Positions 1 through 12,579 of a stretch of DNA of 64,000 nucleotides are shown one piece after another. The stretch is from Ifrita kowaldi (taxonomy: Eukaryota; Chordata; Aves; Passeriformes; Cinclosomatidae): positions 1-64,000 of the forward strand of contig VZRS01003983.1 of NCBI GenBank assembly GCA_013398055.1. The letters are read 5' to 3'. The position numbers and the translations under genes were made by a program. Within the stretch, counting starts at the first letter, position 1. The number at the start of each line of letters is the position of its first letter. The notes beneath the pieces are model-generated. The model did no database searches and was not told the origin of the DNA. It worked only from the letters and a program-made list of their open reading frames with translations.

Positions 1-3000
1 CAAGACAGTCCATAATTTGTAGGACCTGTCTCTGGACACTCAGATATTTGTGTAGCACTTTTTTAAGCTAATCTATGCTTTTGATGTCCAGAATTTACTG
101 TGAAGATGAACACTACAGTTTTGCTCTGCGGAAAGAAAAACAAACAAGTGTATTTATGTTTGTTAATCGTCTATATTATAGTTTCGTAGAGTGCTCCCAT
201 TTGCTTGTTTTGTGGGTTTAGCTATCTCCTGTACATCTCTAAATCTTTCTGATTTTCAGTTACTATTATCCCTTCCCTTTTTGTTTTCTTTTTCAGTGTT
301 CCTGTTAATCCAAAATACTTCTCATCCAGGGGAAAATACATTAATATGACTTTTTAAAATATAGTGAGAGGTTTAATTTCAATTTTTCTGATCTTCCATA
401 ACCTTCAAAGTAGCTTAAAAGTAGATTAAGTAGATTAAAAACAAAAAAATTTCAGATTTACCTTCCCTGCAGTGTCAAGGTAACAATTTTGCGCTTCTTT
501 TAATTTAAAAGACCTTTTCAACCTGACCTAGCTGAATGTGTGTTTAAATATCAATAGATCTTGATGCAATTCAGTGAAGCTACAGCTACTCTGTGTTAAT
601 AACATAAACATATTCTATTTCTTTTTTCTGTCACTTAAGAATGCATTAATCTGAGGAGCAACTGCATGTTGATTTTCTGAACTAATTTGCCATTAAAAAG
701 CTATGGTAACTAAATAAGTTTGAAATAAAGCTATTTTGTTTGCTACCATGCTTTTGTCTGACACCAGTATCCTAACATACTGATTTTTAACAACGAGAAG
801 CCAGAAAAAGAAAGATGGTTGAGCACTCGCTTTTGCATTCACTTCTGTTAATGAAGATGATGAAAACTTTTTTTGGAATGAATTTACTAAGAAGGATTTC
901 AAGTCTAGGGCTTAAGCTCAGTTAGCAAAATGACAGCAGAAAGATAGACCAGATGATCAGACTGAGAAGGTATATAACAAATCTTAGTCTAGTGCGTGCA
1001 TAATTGTTAATGAGTAAAACAATACTGCAATGAAATTACAAAATCTGCTGATTCCAAGGGCAGAATGCATCTCCTCTACTCATGCTGGCATCCTTCTAAG
1101 ACTGTTCAGTGACCAATTATTTTCCCTTCAAAAATATCACACACGTTTCTTACCAAATAAAATTCTGTGCTCAGCCAAGACCAAGACAACAGTAAATATC
1201 ACACTTCCAGAATAATTCTGTTCACACAGAATTTCTGTTATCATTGCACAGAAATAATGCCAAAGGAAAATGATAATACTAACACAGAACATTGCAGGAA
1301 GGCATGTGAATGATATCCTAACACATGGCCTCAATTCTCTCTTGATTCAAATCTCTATTCAAAGGCCATAAAAGAGAAAGAAAATAATAAAAACAGAAGA
1401 AAAAGAAAAAGAAAAAGAAAAAAAACACATGCAAAAACCAAACTAAGAAGCAAAAAGTACATGTAATACATCTAGGACTTTCCCCTGCATTTTTTTCAGA
1501 CTTGTGAGTAGGCCCTAGCTTAGGCATGTAGTTTTGGTGCCTAACTCTTGAGGCTCTCAGTGAGGAGAAGAAAGTGAGCAGAGGTAGCTGGTTGCATGAG
1601 GTATTTGTTGAGCAGTTCCGAGTACCTTCTTTCTCTATCCATATCTTAGGGAAAAGATTACTGGGGACTGGACTGCCTTTGTATTTGTCTTACACAGAAG
1701 TGAACAGATTTACAAGCAATAGCAATAAACGATAGAATGCAGCCAGATGAATCAATTAACAGTCAATTTTCAGTTAGTGAGTCTAAACAGCAGAAAGATG
1801 TCTGCTGTCTCAGAGATGGTAGACTTCTTGGGACGCAATATAAATGTGCAACACTTCTGCACAGATTCAAAGGTAATATACAGACTCCCAGAAAGATCTC
1901 AGCATGTGGAAGGATTCATAGTTTCCTTCAACACCTAGGTGAAAGCCCTCCTAGCAGAAACACTGCAAAATTAATGTTGGGTTGAACTACAGCAAAAAAT
2001 GGGATAGCGCAGTCCTTTCTGAAGTTTCTGAAGAACAACTTTATTATTCTTTATTATTCTATCAGGGCTTGTGAGGCTCTGAAACGCTGGTGCCAATGAA
2101 AAGACCATTATGGTGATGATCAGCTGAAATCTTTACATTTCTATTAATAAAGTTCACAATGTTTTAGACTGTGTATATGAAAAAGATGCAGATTAGAGGA
2201 ATTTAAACTCTTCTTTTTATGCTTGCTTATGTGTGTTGGAGAAATAAGTAGGATTTCAATGTATGACATTCAATGTGAGACAAAGAGAGATTGCTCACGT
2301 TTGGTGATCCCTACACATTCTAGTATATTCCGAAAGTGGCTGGTGCATGAAACCTGCAAGCGCCTGGAGATTCACAGCTTCAAGTGCACTCTGTGAAGAA
2401 CAGGGACTGATTCTCAGGGTGCTTATGATTATTGAAGGACTCCACAGAGAGTCGTTGGTATGTAAAGGGTTTTATTTTTAAAGATATAAGTTATTAGAAT
2501 CAAACAGAATAGTTACTTTATGTGATAAAGGCATTTTTCTAGAGAAATGCTGCTCATCATTTTCCAGTGAGCAAGACGGGATATTTGGGCATTGCTGACA
2601 TTTGTGAAAGAACACTGTTTTGGAGTCAGAGGCTAGGAAACACAGACTTTTGTGTTGTGATTTTAGCCAGTGTGAGTTTTGTTAAGAAAGCCAGCATAAG
2701 CCAACATTAATAATCACTAACACCCTCAAAAGCAAGGGACTGACATTTTTGAGTTCAAGGCAAAAGCACATGGCTTCTTTTCCAGATACTTGGAGATCAC
2801 ACACTTAGTGGAAGTGCCATAAATCAGTTGAAAACTATATTGGCAAAAATAGAGAAATTATCACAGTCCAAGCAACTTATTTGATGAGGAGGAATACATA
2901 CGATTTATGGACAGGCATAACTTTTTTGTGTTAGAACTGGCCTGTTATACTCCCTGCTGAATGGGGAGTCCGAGGGAAACGTGCAGTCTGCAAAGCACAA

Positions 3001-4209
3001 CCTGAAACAAGCCAACCTAAATTGTTCTGCTATAGAGAGCTCCTATCCATAACCTGGCCCAGCACCACTGATCTGAGAATCACTATGGAAATATCAAAGG
3101 ATGGGATCAGAGTTTGTAGGTACTTCCCTCCACTTCTGTCATATGAAAATAGTTCATTTGCTGCCATTAGTGTTAACAAGCTGCAGTGGAGTGCTGAGAA
3201 GAGAGGAAATATGAATTATAGATATCCCTTGTAGCAGGAGATGATATAGAAGGATTCCTATATCCAGTCGCACTGTTGCCTAGAGTCAGGGGTCCCTCTG
3301 AACTTGTACTGTTCAATCCATTGTTTATGCTCATCTTTTATTGGTTTTAGTCATAGTTTTGTGATTATAACTAATAAGATAATTAACTTCATAAATATAA
3401 GAGAATTAAGAGACTAAACCAGCAGCCAGGTGGGATCCATCTGACCTAATCTCAGCACTAAGGCATCTAGGCTCAGTCCTGACTACCATTTCCCTGTAGT
3501 CAATAGAAATGAAAGCAGCTCAGGAGGAGAAGGTAAAATCTTAGAAGCGATCTTATAAAATTTTTTTAAGGTAGGGTTGGTCTTCTCTTGGTAACATGTC
3601 TGTACACCAAATGTATAGTAAACCTGGATAACTAGCTTAGACAAGGTGCCTACATTTCAGACAGCTAAAATCATTGTCTGTCATCACTCTGTGTGAGCGA
3701 GTGGTTTTTGAGTGGTTTTGCTGATTTCAGTGAATGTGTATATGATGATGACAAGTAATTTTTTTTACTGCTATGGCTAAATTAAAAAAAAAAGTCATCA
3801 GACAAGCCTCAGAAGTTTAGTCACTCACATGTAAATGAAACATTAGCAGTTGTAATTGTGGTATTAACCTTTGTTTGTTCTTGTCTGATTAAACCATGAA
3901 AAATGACACACAACAAATCCTAAACTTTCTTATTATGTTATCTGTCTGTACTCGGAATTTGTAGGAATTTTGTTGAACTGTGAATTAAAGTGATTTCTTT
4001 AGACATATAGTGGGTACAGACTGGCATAAACTGTGCTGATGGAAAGGGAATGAAAAATACCTGGGGGTCTACTGAGTAAATCTCCTAAAAAATGCTCACC
4101 GTGAGAGGGTCTGTCACAGAGATAATTTTGAACAGCCTTGGCATTTGGTTCAAGAAGTTTGCCTTCACATATCCAACCCACTTATGCCTCATTCAAACCA
4201 ACTGGGATG
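1..4209. other. noncoding region, no gene recognised
   Basis: AT-rich single-copy-looking DNA. Open frames here are at most about 80 codons, carry no recognisable domain and lack paired splice signals. It contains one purine-rich simple tract (1376-1428), a direct repeat of TTATTATTC at about 2041-2060, and a possible remnant of a palindromic element around 1505-1560 (the motif GGTGCCTAA facing TTAGGCA). I see nothing else that can be supported. Confidence 0.6.
1376..1428. repeat. A-rich purine tract, (AAAAAG)n-like
   Basis: A run made only of A and G apart from a few bases, with the unit AAAAAG repeated about four times near 1400-1425. This is a low-complexity tract. The reverse strand reads as a polypyrimidine tract, which explains the phenylalanine-rich open frame there. 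Confidence 0.85.
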
Positions 4210-4248
4210 GTTTTGCTCCTATTCTGCTAAGTAGAATAGGAACAAAAC
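4210..4248. repeat. hairpin-forming inverted repeat, 16-bp arms
   Basis: Arm 1 (4210-4225, GTTTTGCTCCTATTCT) pairs with arm 2 (4233-4248) at 15 of 16 positions, around a 7-base loop (4226-4232). The single mismatch would be a G-U wobble if the minus strand were transcribed. No flanking target-site duplication is obvious. The pairing does not extend outward, so the stem is shorter than a normal microRNA precursor. Confidence 0.8.
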
Positions 4249-4571
4249 TGAATATTTTTGCTATTGATTTTGATACTCCTTTTCACAAGATTTTCTTATT
4301 CTGCCCATTGCAAAAATCAATCTCTTCCCTTATTAGAGTTGATTTTATTAAAAACTGGAGATTTCAAGCTGATGCTGAAGGAACTAGTGCAGCCTGAAAT
4401 GGAGGCCACCCTAAAATGGATTAATTTAAAGAAAGCTCAGAAAGACGTAGTAATGAACTGTTGGTAGTTTGAATTTCTCTCCAATGATATTGTAAATCCA
4501 GTACCACCATAAGTGGACTTTACAAGACGTATTCTAGGTATTTACTCCAAGTAGAGTGATCACCAAAAGAA

Positions 4572-4642
4572 GGTGCCTGGTTCTCACACAAATAAAATTA
4601 GATACCTAAATTCCTTTTTTAGGTGTTGAAGGCAGGTTCCTC
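4572..4642. repeat. possible remnant of a short palindromic repeat
   Basis: ACCTAAA and TTTAGGT face each other across a short spacer (about 4601-4625), inside the context TAGATACCTAAATTCC. The wording resembles the old fold-back repeats with TTAGGTGCCTAA-type arms found in reptile and bird genomes. This is recall of a consensus, not an alignment. Confidence 0.3.
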
Positions 4643-4749
4643 TGAGATTTTTAAATACCCACAAAAAACATCCTGCTCTTACAATTTAATATTTTACAGC
4701 ATCTGAATTAGTCAATCTGAATATGTGCTTCGATATAAGAACATATTCC

Positions 4750-4842
4750 TAACCAGTCAAAGCCACACAGAAAATCTGTACCAGAGGCAAGAAATGAAAT
4801 TGGATTTCCTGACTCTGTATTTCATTTCTTAACCAAAATTCT
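4750..4842 (-). repeat. MIR-type SINE remnant
   Basis: Read on the plus strand, this follows the antisense of the MIR consensus in order: the block AGCCACACAG, then a TCTGTACCAGAGGCAAGAA section, then TTCCTGACTC and TTCTTAACCA. These correspond to the usual GGTCACACAG, GGCAGAGC, CTCCTGACTC and CTAACCA landmarks. Divergence is high, as expected for an element this old. Confidence 0.55.
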
Positions 4843-5906
4843 TTTTCCTGGTCCATAAACTGTGTTAATACCACTATTTCAATACTAATAATTTAAGGCT
4901 ATATCGGGAAGTCAGTATTTTCTAATAAATATGCAATATTAACCTGATACTGCCTCACCTTTTAGACTGAAAACAGTGTTTCTAAACCTTAGGAGTCTGT
5001 CAGGAGCCACTAAGGTGTCTCAAAAGTCTGTAAAATTATCCTGGGTTACTTTGGAAGCCTTGTAGTTTTGTTAAATTTGTTCTGTATGTGGTGATCACTA
5101 TTCAGTTTTTCTGAAATACGGTGTACATTTTCTCAGCCTGGCATACAAAGAAATAATTATTTTGTTACATTGTGATATACAGTATTAAATCAGAGAAATT
5201 TTTCTTCCTACTTTGGGGCTTCCAGAAAGTGCTAGTGTTGATTTTTACTGAAATATTATACAGTTTTATCCTAAGATGTATGGAGCTTTGAACCCAGCTT
5301 TCCTGCATCCTGCACCTGGCGGTTGATTTGACATGGTAATCTGCCACCAGGCCAAGAAACCTGCTCATTAGAGCAAGCTGTACAACTGCCACAAGCTAAC
5401 CAGGAAGAATAAGATTAATTAATCAGGAATTTCTGTTAGAAAATCAAAGTAAAATTAGAGAGGTTATGGGTAAGGTTAGCAGACCTATATATCTCTAATA
5501 ATCTTGGATTAATTACTAGAGTGAAAAGGAATGTGGGTTTGGGGGTTTTTCCTCTCTTTTTCATTCTTTTGTAGGAATACTTAGTGCAGATTCAGAAGAA
5601 AATACGAGTGTCCATTGCAATAAAATGAATACATAGACTCTGAAACATGACCATTATCACAACACAGCATACCACAAACTAGAGTATGTAAACACCCAGT
5701 AGCCTTTGCTTCAGGCCAATATTTTCTACTTAAGCATTGATTTATATTTTTAGAAACTGACTCAAATCTGATTACAGTTTTAGAGAGCCTGTCATATCCT
5801 TAGTTAAGTTGCCCCAACATTCAATTATCCATATCTAATAACTAATTATCCTTATTTTTTAAAAACAACCTTCACATTGTATTCGAGTCACTTGGTCTTG
5901 TCATGC

Positions 5907-5922
5907 TTTTTTTTTTTTTTTT
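5907..5922. repeat. poly-T run (16)
   Basis: An uninterrupted T homopolymer of 16. No adjoining retroelement body was recognised that would make it the tail of a minus-strand insertion. Confidence 0.9.
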
Positions 5923-7019
5923 CTGTTGCTAAACTCAGCAGTCTTCCCTGACTAAATGCTGAGCCAAGTCTTTCCTCATCAGAAATGGGTTCTGCACTTG
6001 CAAGAACTTACTTTTTAAGACTTGGACATGGCATAGGTGGTGTCACTGTTTGCAACCCTATGATCAGTCTAAAGGGTACATGGCCCCCTTTCAGCTCTAC
6101 AAGAGAAAGCCACTGTTTTTCAGTACTGTGAAGACCGAGAATAACAATGTACACGAGTCTTTTGAATAGGGTTGTAATTTTTAACCTATGCCTTTTTTTG
6201 TCTTTTTCAAAATTTTGGTGTGATCCAGCAATTTTGTCCCTGTGACTGAGTCCTTGTGGCCATCAAATTCCCTGAGCTTCTCACAGGTGAAAAACTTACT
6301 ACTGACACCTTTCTCCAGAACAGGACTTAAAGGAAGATGAAACAACAGGCTTCTTGTGGGAGAAAGAGAACAAAAGGGAGCAAGAAAAGGCCAAGGACGC
6401 TTCCTAAAGGCTCCTCAAAAAAAGATGTGAAAATGCTAGTTCTCCCAGGAAAACTGACTGAATAATTGATCATAGCTTGATTCAAAAGTGGTAATAAGCA
6501 GTAACAAAGCTTAAACTCTTTAGGAATGACTCCAGAATTATCAAAGAAAGTCATAGGCAAGGAAAAGAGTGAGTAAAGAAGGGCTGATGTCACTAAAATA
6601 TAAAATCTCTTTCACTTGCAAAATACATATGCGTAATACAAATAACTTCACAAGCATTTTGGAGATTAAGCGGCTTCAAGCCATTCCAGATTAGCTGTGA
6701 TGCTTTAGAATCTCTGCTGAGATTTTGATCCAGTGCACCAAAATTGAGAACTGGTCAAGTCCTGTAATTTTAAAATTTTTCTTCTTAGAACATTAAAATG
6801 GAAAGCATAAATCAAGTTGGTTAATTAAAACTAGTGAAAGTCTTGTAAAAATAATTGACAATAAAAAAGAGGAAAGGAATTACTTTAGGAATGTTAACAT
6901 ACATTGAGTAGTGTGAAAAGGTAAATATAGGCAGAATATCAGGGGGAAAAATTCCTGGCAGAGTGATCCACAGGAATGTGGGGAAGTGTCAGAAACCTGA
7001 TTGCTCATGATATTTAAAT

Positions 7020-7420
7020 CCAGGCTGGACAGACCACTAGCAAATCTGCTGTTGGGAGTGATTTTATATTAACTGTAGCATTGATTGGATGATTTAATAG
7101 AGCTGTTCCGTGTCTGATTTCTATTAGTCTAGGATTCCCAGCTGCTTTTGCTTCCCAATCCTCTTCCAGTCTTTGGATTTCTTTCTTTAATATTAACTAA
7201 TAATAGCACTTTAACCGTCTGTCCATTAACAGAACTTTAGGTTTTCTTATGAAAATATTAAATTGGCAGGTGATTAAAGCTTTCCACTTCTCGTTCCTCT
7301 TTAAAAGGGTAAGGTATAAACGTCTGCAAGTGTAGCTGAGACATTATTGAAAGTTCTGCCTTAGCTAATCCTGCTCAAGTTTAACCCAAGTCCTCCCGCT
7401 TTGAAAGTAATGAAAGCAAA
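7020..7420. promoter_or_regulatory. candidate conserved noncoding element
   Basis: About 400 bases dense in homeodomain-type cores: TATTAACTG, ATTGATTGG, GATTTAATAG, AATATTAACTAATAATAG, CCATTAACAG, GGTGATTAAAGC. There are no simple repeats and no transposon landmarks. That texture is typical of vertebrate developmental enhancers, but motif density alone cannot prove conservation or activity. Confidence 0.3.
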
Positions 7421-8636
7421 GATTTTAGAAGTCTAAGAAGACTGAAAAATAGATAAAAGTACCTTTTTTGGACTTTCTGATCACTTTAAATAGGTTTTGA
7501 TCGAAGTTTATTGCTACACAGCAGCTTCTTGGCCTTTCTTTTCTTCTTTCTTCTTTCCTTGTGTTTCGTAACTGATCCTACTTTGAGCTACTTGGCAGTG
7601 TTTCTTGCGGTGTTTGGTTCAGCTGCTTTTATTTTCGTGGACTGCTGCTGTTGCCCACTCACAGTGCAGCTCAGGGAACATGGTTGTGACAGAATTTATC
7701 TGCTGAGGCTTTACACGTCACCTGCTCTGTGTTTGTGTCTTCCAAGCGAGGAATCACTACCCCTTAGGGACCACTAACCTACGTGAAACAGAGGGACACC
7801 GGGTTCAGCCTGGTGAGATTTGGGTTCTCAAACAAGTGCTGAAATGGGGTGCAGCCCTTCACATTTAACTTCTAAATGCCCACCAAATTTCATGGGCATG
7901 CTGGAGGACATTGAGAACGGCTGGAGGCTTTGGGAGAACAAAAGGAAAATTATGGTGTTGTGTCAGCCAGCCCTGTTCTTACAGTCTGTTTTAGGCAACT
8001 GTATCTCCATTAGGTGGACCCACTGCAGGCTGGTGAACTTTTAGTCAGCAAGATTATTTAACATTATATATAGACTATGGAGAGGCTGCTCTTGCTGAAG
8101 ATCAAGTTCTCTGGTTTATGTTTTGGCAGAAGAACTGTCTTCCAAATATTAGTATCTTCAAAACATTTTGATTAAGTTCAGTAATTCAGTCACGGAACAC
8201 CAGAAATTTGAATGGCTTCTTATTTTGCTGAAAACAATATATATAAGGATATGACAGGCTCTCTAAAATGGTAGTCAGATTTGAGTCAGTTTCAAAAGTA
8301 TATATTTTATCTTGCATATCAGCAAGATAAATCCCACTGTTACTTGGCTCTGTCAGCTTCCCTGAAGGGTGAATGACTTCCATCTAGGATGCATTATTTC
8401 CAGAGCTGCTAGTTTCAGCATCATCTTTTGCTCTCTGTTGTGGGAAAGAGTTGGAAATTCATTGGCTTTCAGAACTTTAGGAAGGTAAATCACACAAATT
8501 TAGCTATCAGCTCTAGTCTAGACACCAAGATTCCTTCTGCAATGACTTGAAAAATCACTGTGTCCAAGGGACATGTAACTTCACACATCTTGGAAGTTTC
8601 AATAGAAGACAAAAAAAGAAGAAAATAATTCCTTTG

Positions 8637-8668
<32 letters not shown>

Positions 8669-8709
8669 AATATATATATTAAAAAATATATATAAATATA
8701 TATATATAT
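8637..8709. repeat. (TATC)8 microsatellite plus AT-rich tail
   Basis: Eight exact TATC units at 8637-8668, equal to (GATA)n on the other strand, run directly into a compound AT dinucleotide-like tract at 8669-8709. This is a typical compound microsatellite and probably length-polymorphic. Confidence 0.97.
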
Positions 8710-10619
8710 GTACTTTGTATCAAGTATAAATAAGAGTCCAGACACTGGTTTCCAAGTAAATGTCAGGAAGTTTTGAAGAACACAGGTGAAATAGAATAAA
8801 TCACCTTCTCAAAGCATCTCTTTTTTTCCCATTGACTTCTGAGGCAGCCTAGATTCTTAGTTCAGACAAAATGTTTAACTTTTACATGATTAAAGTTGGA
8901 GATCAGTATTTTCCTGTTGGTACTGCATTTTAAAATAAATTGCACTAAAGAACCTGAGCAAACAAGCAAAAAGAATAGAACAAAAAAAAGAAAAAGAAGC
9001 AGAAAAAACTTAAGAGAGGAGCTATAAGAAGGTAATGTCGCTCTCCGTTCACATCTTTGTGCACGGTATTCTTTGTGATGTAGTAGCAGAGATAAATACA
9101 GCTTTACAATAACTGACAATACACTCTTAAAATAATTTAAAAGTGCATGGGAAAGCTGTAAGTTTGTACACATTTAAATTGTGATCAAGATTCATAATTT
9201 TCTTGAAACTTTTTTCTGTATGGAAGCCTTTGAGGTGTGAATGTATGGGTACAAATGAATGAATAAATTACTGTTTAGATTAGACTTGAAGATCAAGATT
9301 TAATGCATGATATTGAATGGACATTTAAACTGAAGAAATTGAAAGAAACAACCTTATGACAATATTGTACAGGGAGGCAAACAATTTAGAAACATTTATA
9401 GGAAAATTGGACAACTTAAAACCAGAACATTTGAAAATCTTTTTATTGTATATCAACTAAACCATATAAAATTGCATTTTTGTGGGTGGTTGGAATACCG
9501 TTTTTATGGTATTTTAAACCTTTGGTTTAATTTATGAAATAACCTTGGACTGCGTCTGTAAAAAATCTGCTATGTTCAATGGACCTCAGAATTCCTCACT
9601 TCCTAACTGTGGTTTAGTTGTTGAGTATTAAACCATTACATAAACCCTCTGTCTGCAGGGAATTAAGAGTAAACTCTGACTGTAGTCAGTTTTTTCCCAA
9701 AACCACCTTCCACAAGGGTTAGCAATCCAGGAAAACAGACCAGAACCGAGGGTTGATGCCATGCTGTTTGCTGTTCCTGGTCTGCAGGCATGAAATCTGC
9801 ATGTTGCGATGAGGGCACAACCTCTGGGATTTAATAGTTCTAATTCACTAATTTGTGTCAGATTTTAAAAAGAGGAAAGCAGTTTTAAAGTAAGAGATCA
9901 GAGGTTGCACATTGTATAAACGTGAGAGGAAAGCCATTAGGCTCAGCATAAATTCTTCATTTCTTCAGAGAGGATGATACGCACTGATCACAAAGGGCAT
10001 GAGAGAGAAAATTATTATTATGCTCTGTCAAGTGTTCTCCTAACAGCTGGAAGCACGAGGAAATGAGTGGAAACACTGATGCAAGAAAAGGAATAACGTT
10101 TCTAGAGTAATAACACCATCAGCCCAGAATGCACATTTGCATGTTCTATTTCTCCTTTCCTTGCAGTTTAGACGTAGTATAAAAAAGTCAGTGAGACACT
10201 TCCCATTCAAATCAGACAGCAGGCAAATAGTTACTAGACAGGAGGAAAATCTGAAATGCACATAGATACAACTAAGCAGGAACAAAAGGATACATTCTTC
10301 ATATATATCAATAATAAGGCATGGTATATCCCAAGATATCAGATCCCTTTTTTTATGTGTTTATTTTTGCCCTTAGAATCAAGAATAACAAAACAAATGA
10401 ATGCCATGGTCTTCAGGAAAAAAAACACCCAAGTTTATGGGCTGTGTTGTTAGATCTAAACTAGCAAAAGGAAGGACTCTCTTCTCACCTGAAAGCCACC
10501 TGTGGCGGGCTGGTCACTTCTGTATTTCTAAACTTTCTTAAACTCAAGAACTGAGTAGATGACTTCAGCTTCTTGATGAGAAAGGGTTTTGTCTCATGCT
10601 GAAGCCATGCCTGGGAACC

Positions 10620-10985
10620 ATCCAGAAGAGTCATAATTGGTGCAGGCCCTGTGTGTGAAAAGGACTATTCCTGCTAATTGGACTGAGCTTCAGGGTCTTG
10701 AAAGTTTTTGGGTTAGTAGCAAAAGCGAGTGCAATTTTGGGCTGCTGACCTGTGTCAAAGCCACAATGTGACAACTCCTGTTCCAGGTGGTTAAAACTGG
10801 CACGAGCGTTGCTCCCATTCCTGCAATCACTGCCCCTTGTCTTGTGTGGACATGCAGCCATTAACAGAACAGAATCTGTTGCTCCATTTCCTGGCCTTTG
10901 GCTCAGTTTGTGCACAAATTGGGTGAGATCTATCGCGTTAGACATCTGTGTGTCAACGTTTCCATCTGACACCATTTACATTTGG
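10620..10985. promoter_or_regulatory. candidate conserved element retaining CpGs
   Basis: In a CpG-poor region this segment keeps several CpGs (in AGCGAG, CACGAGCGTTG, TATCGCGTTAG and CAACGTTT). It also holds motifs such as TGTGACAACTCC and CAGGTGGTTAAAA. Both strands are open over about 80-110 codons, which can happen by chance at this length, so I favour noncoding constraint over a protein. Confidence 0.3.
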
Positions 10986-11248
10986 TAGGGAGGAACAGTT
11001 TGGTTTGCTGTTCTAGCCTCTCTCTGTTAGGATAAGATCAGTCACACCCAGGAAGCACCTATTTCTCCCCAGAAAGAGTCTTCAGTAATAAGCCAGATGC
11101 AGAAATTAGTGTTTTGAACACATCTGTTTGAGCAGATCAGTTTTCCCTTTTGTGCTTTCTTTTTTAATTTTCACCCTTTGCCTCCATCACCCTCCAATGC
11201 TGTTTCATGCATGGGATTGAGACCAATGTATAAAAAGCTGACAGACAT

Positions 11249-11281
11249 GGGTAACAGCTAAAAAGTTTTGTTTAGCTACCC
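11249..11281. repeat. imperfect inverted repeat GGGTA..GCTAAA / TTTAGCTACCC
   Basis: The left arm GGGTA-aca-GCTAAA matches the reverse complement of TTTAGCTACCC (11271-11281) at all 11 positions after skipping a three-base bulge, across a short loop. It sits inside the 11.0-11.7 kb block of motif-dense sequence. Confidence 0.7.
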
Positions 11282-11439
11282 AGCCTTGTCAAAGCTCTCT
11301 CTGCCTGTCAGACTTGCAACTTTGCCAATGTGAACTGTGGCTTTATGGGGGAATATATACATTCTCTGCCCTTTTACAATGGTTCATCCAAACTTTATCT
11401 ATAACTCTGTTAGATAGATTTGGAAGTGGAAAAACAAAC

Positions 11440-11660
11440 GTCTGCCATCTGCTCCATGTTATTTATGATGATTTCTCCAATTAGGTCCAATTAACTTGCT
11501 GTCAATGATTAAATGTAATGGGTAATAATAACTTGACTTCATCATTACCACCAGCATTATTAGCTCATTGATTGCAACAATTTCAAAAATTACCCATCAG
11601 AATAAAATATGTTTAGCACCTGGTTTGTCTGTTTAGGAACATCTGCTATAAATGTGTGAT
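11440..11660. promoter_or_regulatory. candidate developmental enhancer-like element
   Basis: Contains CCAATTAGG, CCAATTAACTTG, CTGTCAATGATTAAATG (a juxtaposed MEIS/PBX-like TGTCA and PBX/HOX-like TGATTAAAT), TAATAATAACTTG, CATTATTAGCTCATTGATTG and AATTACCCATC. This is the densest cluster of homeodomain cores I noticed in the window and it is free of simple repeats. Function is inference only. Confidence 0.35.
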
Positions 11661-12579
11661 ATATGTGGAATTTAATGTCTCATGATGTGAAAGGGAAACA
11701 TATAATCCATACTTTGACAGTCAGCACTGGCACAAATTTATGGTGAGACAATGAGAGGATCAAATAAAAATCAGTTCAGAATTTATTGCTGGACTCACAG
11801 AACGGTCAAAACAGGAATGGAGCTATCGTATATTTACCAGCCTGAATTTTCTGTCTAGCAAGGAGATAGTTCTGTTCATATGATCTGAATTTACGTGCCT
11901 GTGTTGTGCTATAACCCATGGTCATGGATGAATTGGGTGGGTGTGGCTGGGTATCCAGCTTGCCAAAGAGAGATATTTTTATTCAAATCCCCAGGCCTAG
12001 TTTGTTTGGCCTTGCTTGGAGTCTTGCATAAAAGCTTTACAGTAAAGTGCCGCATCTCAAATGCTGCAGGGAGCAAGTGAAGGCACAGTCTTCATTTCCT
12101 TACAGTCTCACAGCAGCAATTTTCTCTCACTGCTCCTGCTACATGCAAAACAAATATATTTGTCCATGATGAACAATGATTGCCATCTCCTAGGTTTGCC
12201 ATGTGTTTTAGGTCAAGTGTCTCACTGTCATGCAGTTCTGTTTTCCCTGTAACCATATGGAAATACCATGGAGTAAGTGCTGTCTGGGACAGTTCACAAC
12301 AGTCTGTTCAGACAGCTAATGACTCCCCAGTCTTTAAGTGTGCCAGTCAGTTCCGTTTCCTGCAAACAATTTTTTTTCTTGAGCATCATGAATGCTAATT
12401 ATCCTAATTCACCCCGATTTACATCCTTTGATGGGGGTGGGGGGTTGTTGAAAGAACAAACTTTGGTCTTCATCATAATTAAAATCCTCTTCACCAGCCT
12501 CTCAGAAATGCTCAGGAATAATGTTTTATTTTCACAAGCACCTAGAAAACAAATCTCAGTTTAAGATTCCTGAAAACTG

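Larger units (their letters stand above)
4861..8636. other. noncoding region with a conserved-element candidate
   Basis: No gene recognised. A T-run lies at 5907-5922. The segment 7020-7420 is unusually rich in TAAT/ATTA and TGATT motifs with few repeats, and is listed separately as a regulatory candidate. An 88-codon hydrophobic open frame at 7511-7777 has a leucine/phenylalanine-rich first half, but has no splice or homology support and its start lies in a pyrimidine tract. Confidence 0.55.

Noticed and set aside
7511..7777. Hydrophobic 88-codon frame resembling a signal peptide or membrane protein
   Set aside because: The hydrophobicity comes from a TTC/CTT pyrimidine tract at the start. 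No homology or exon structure.
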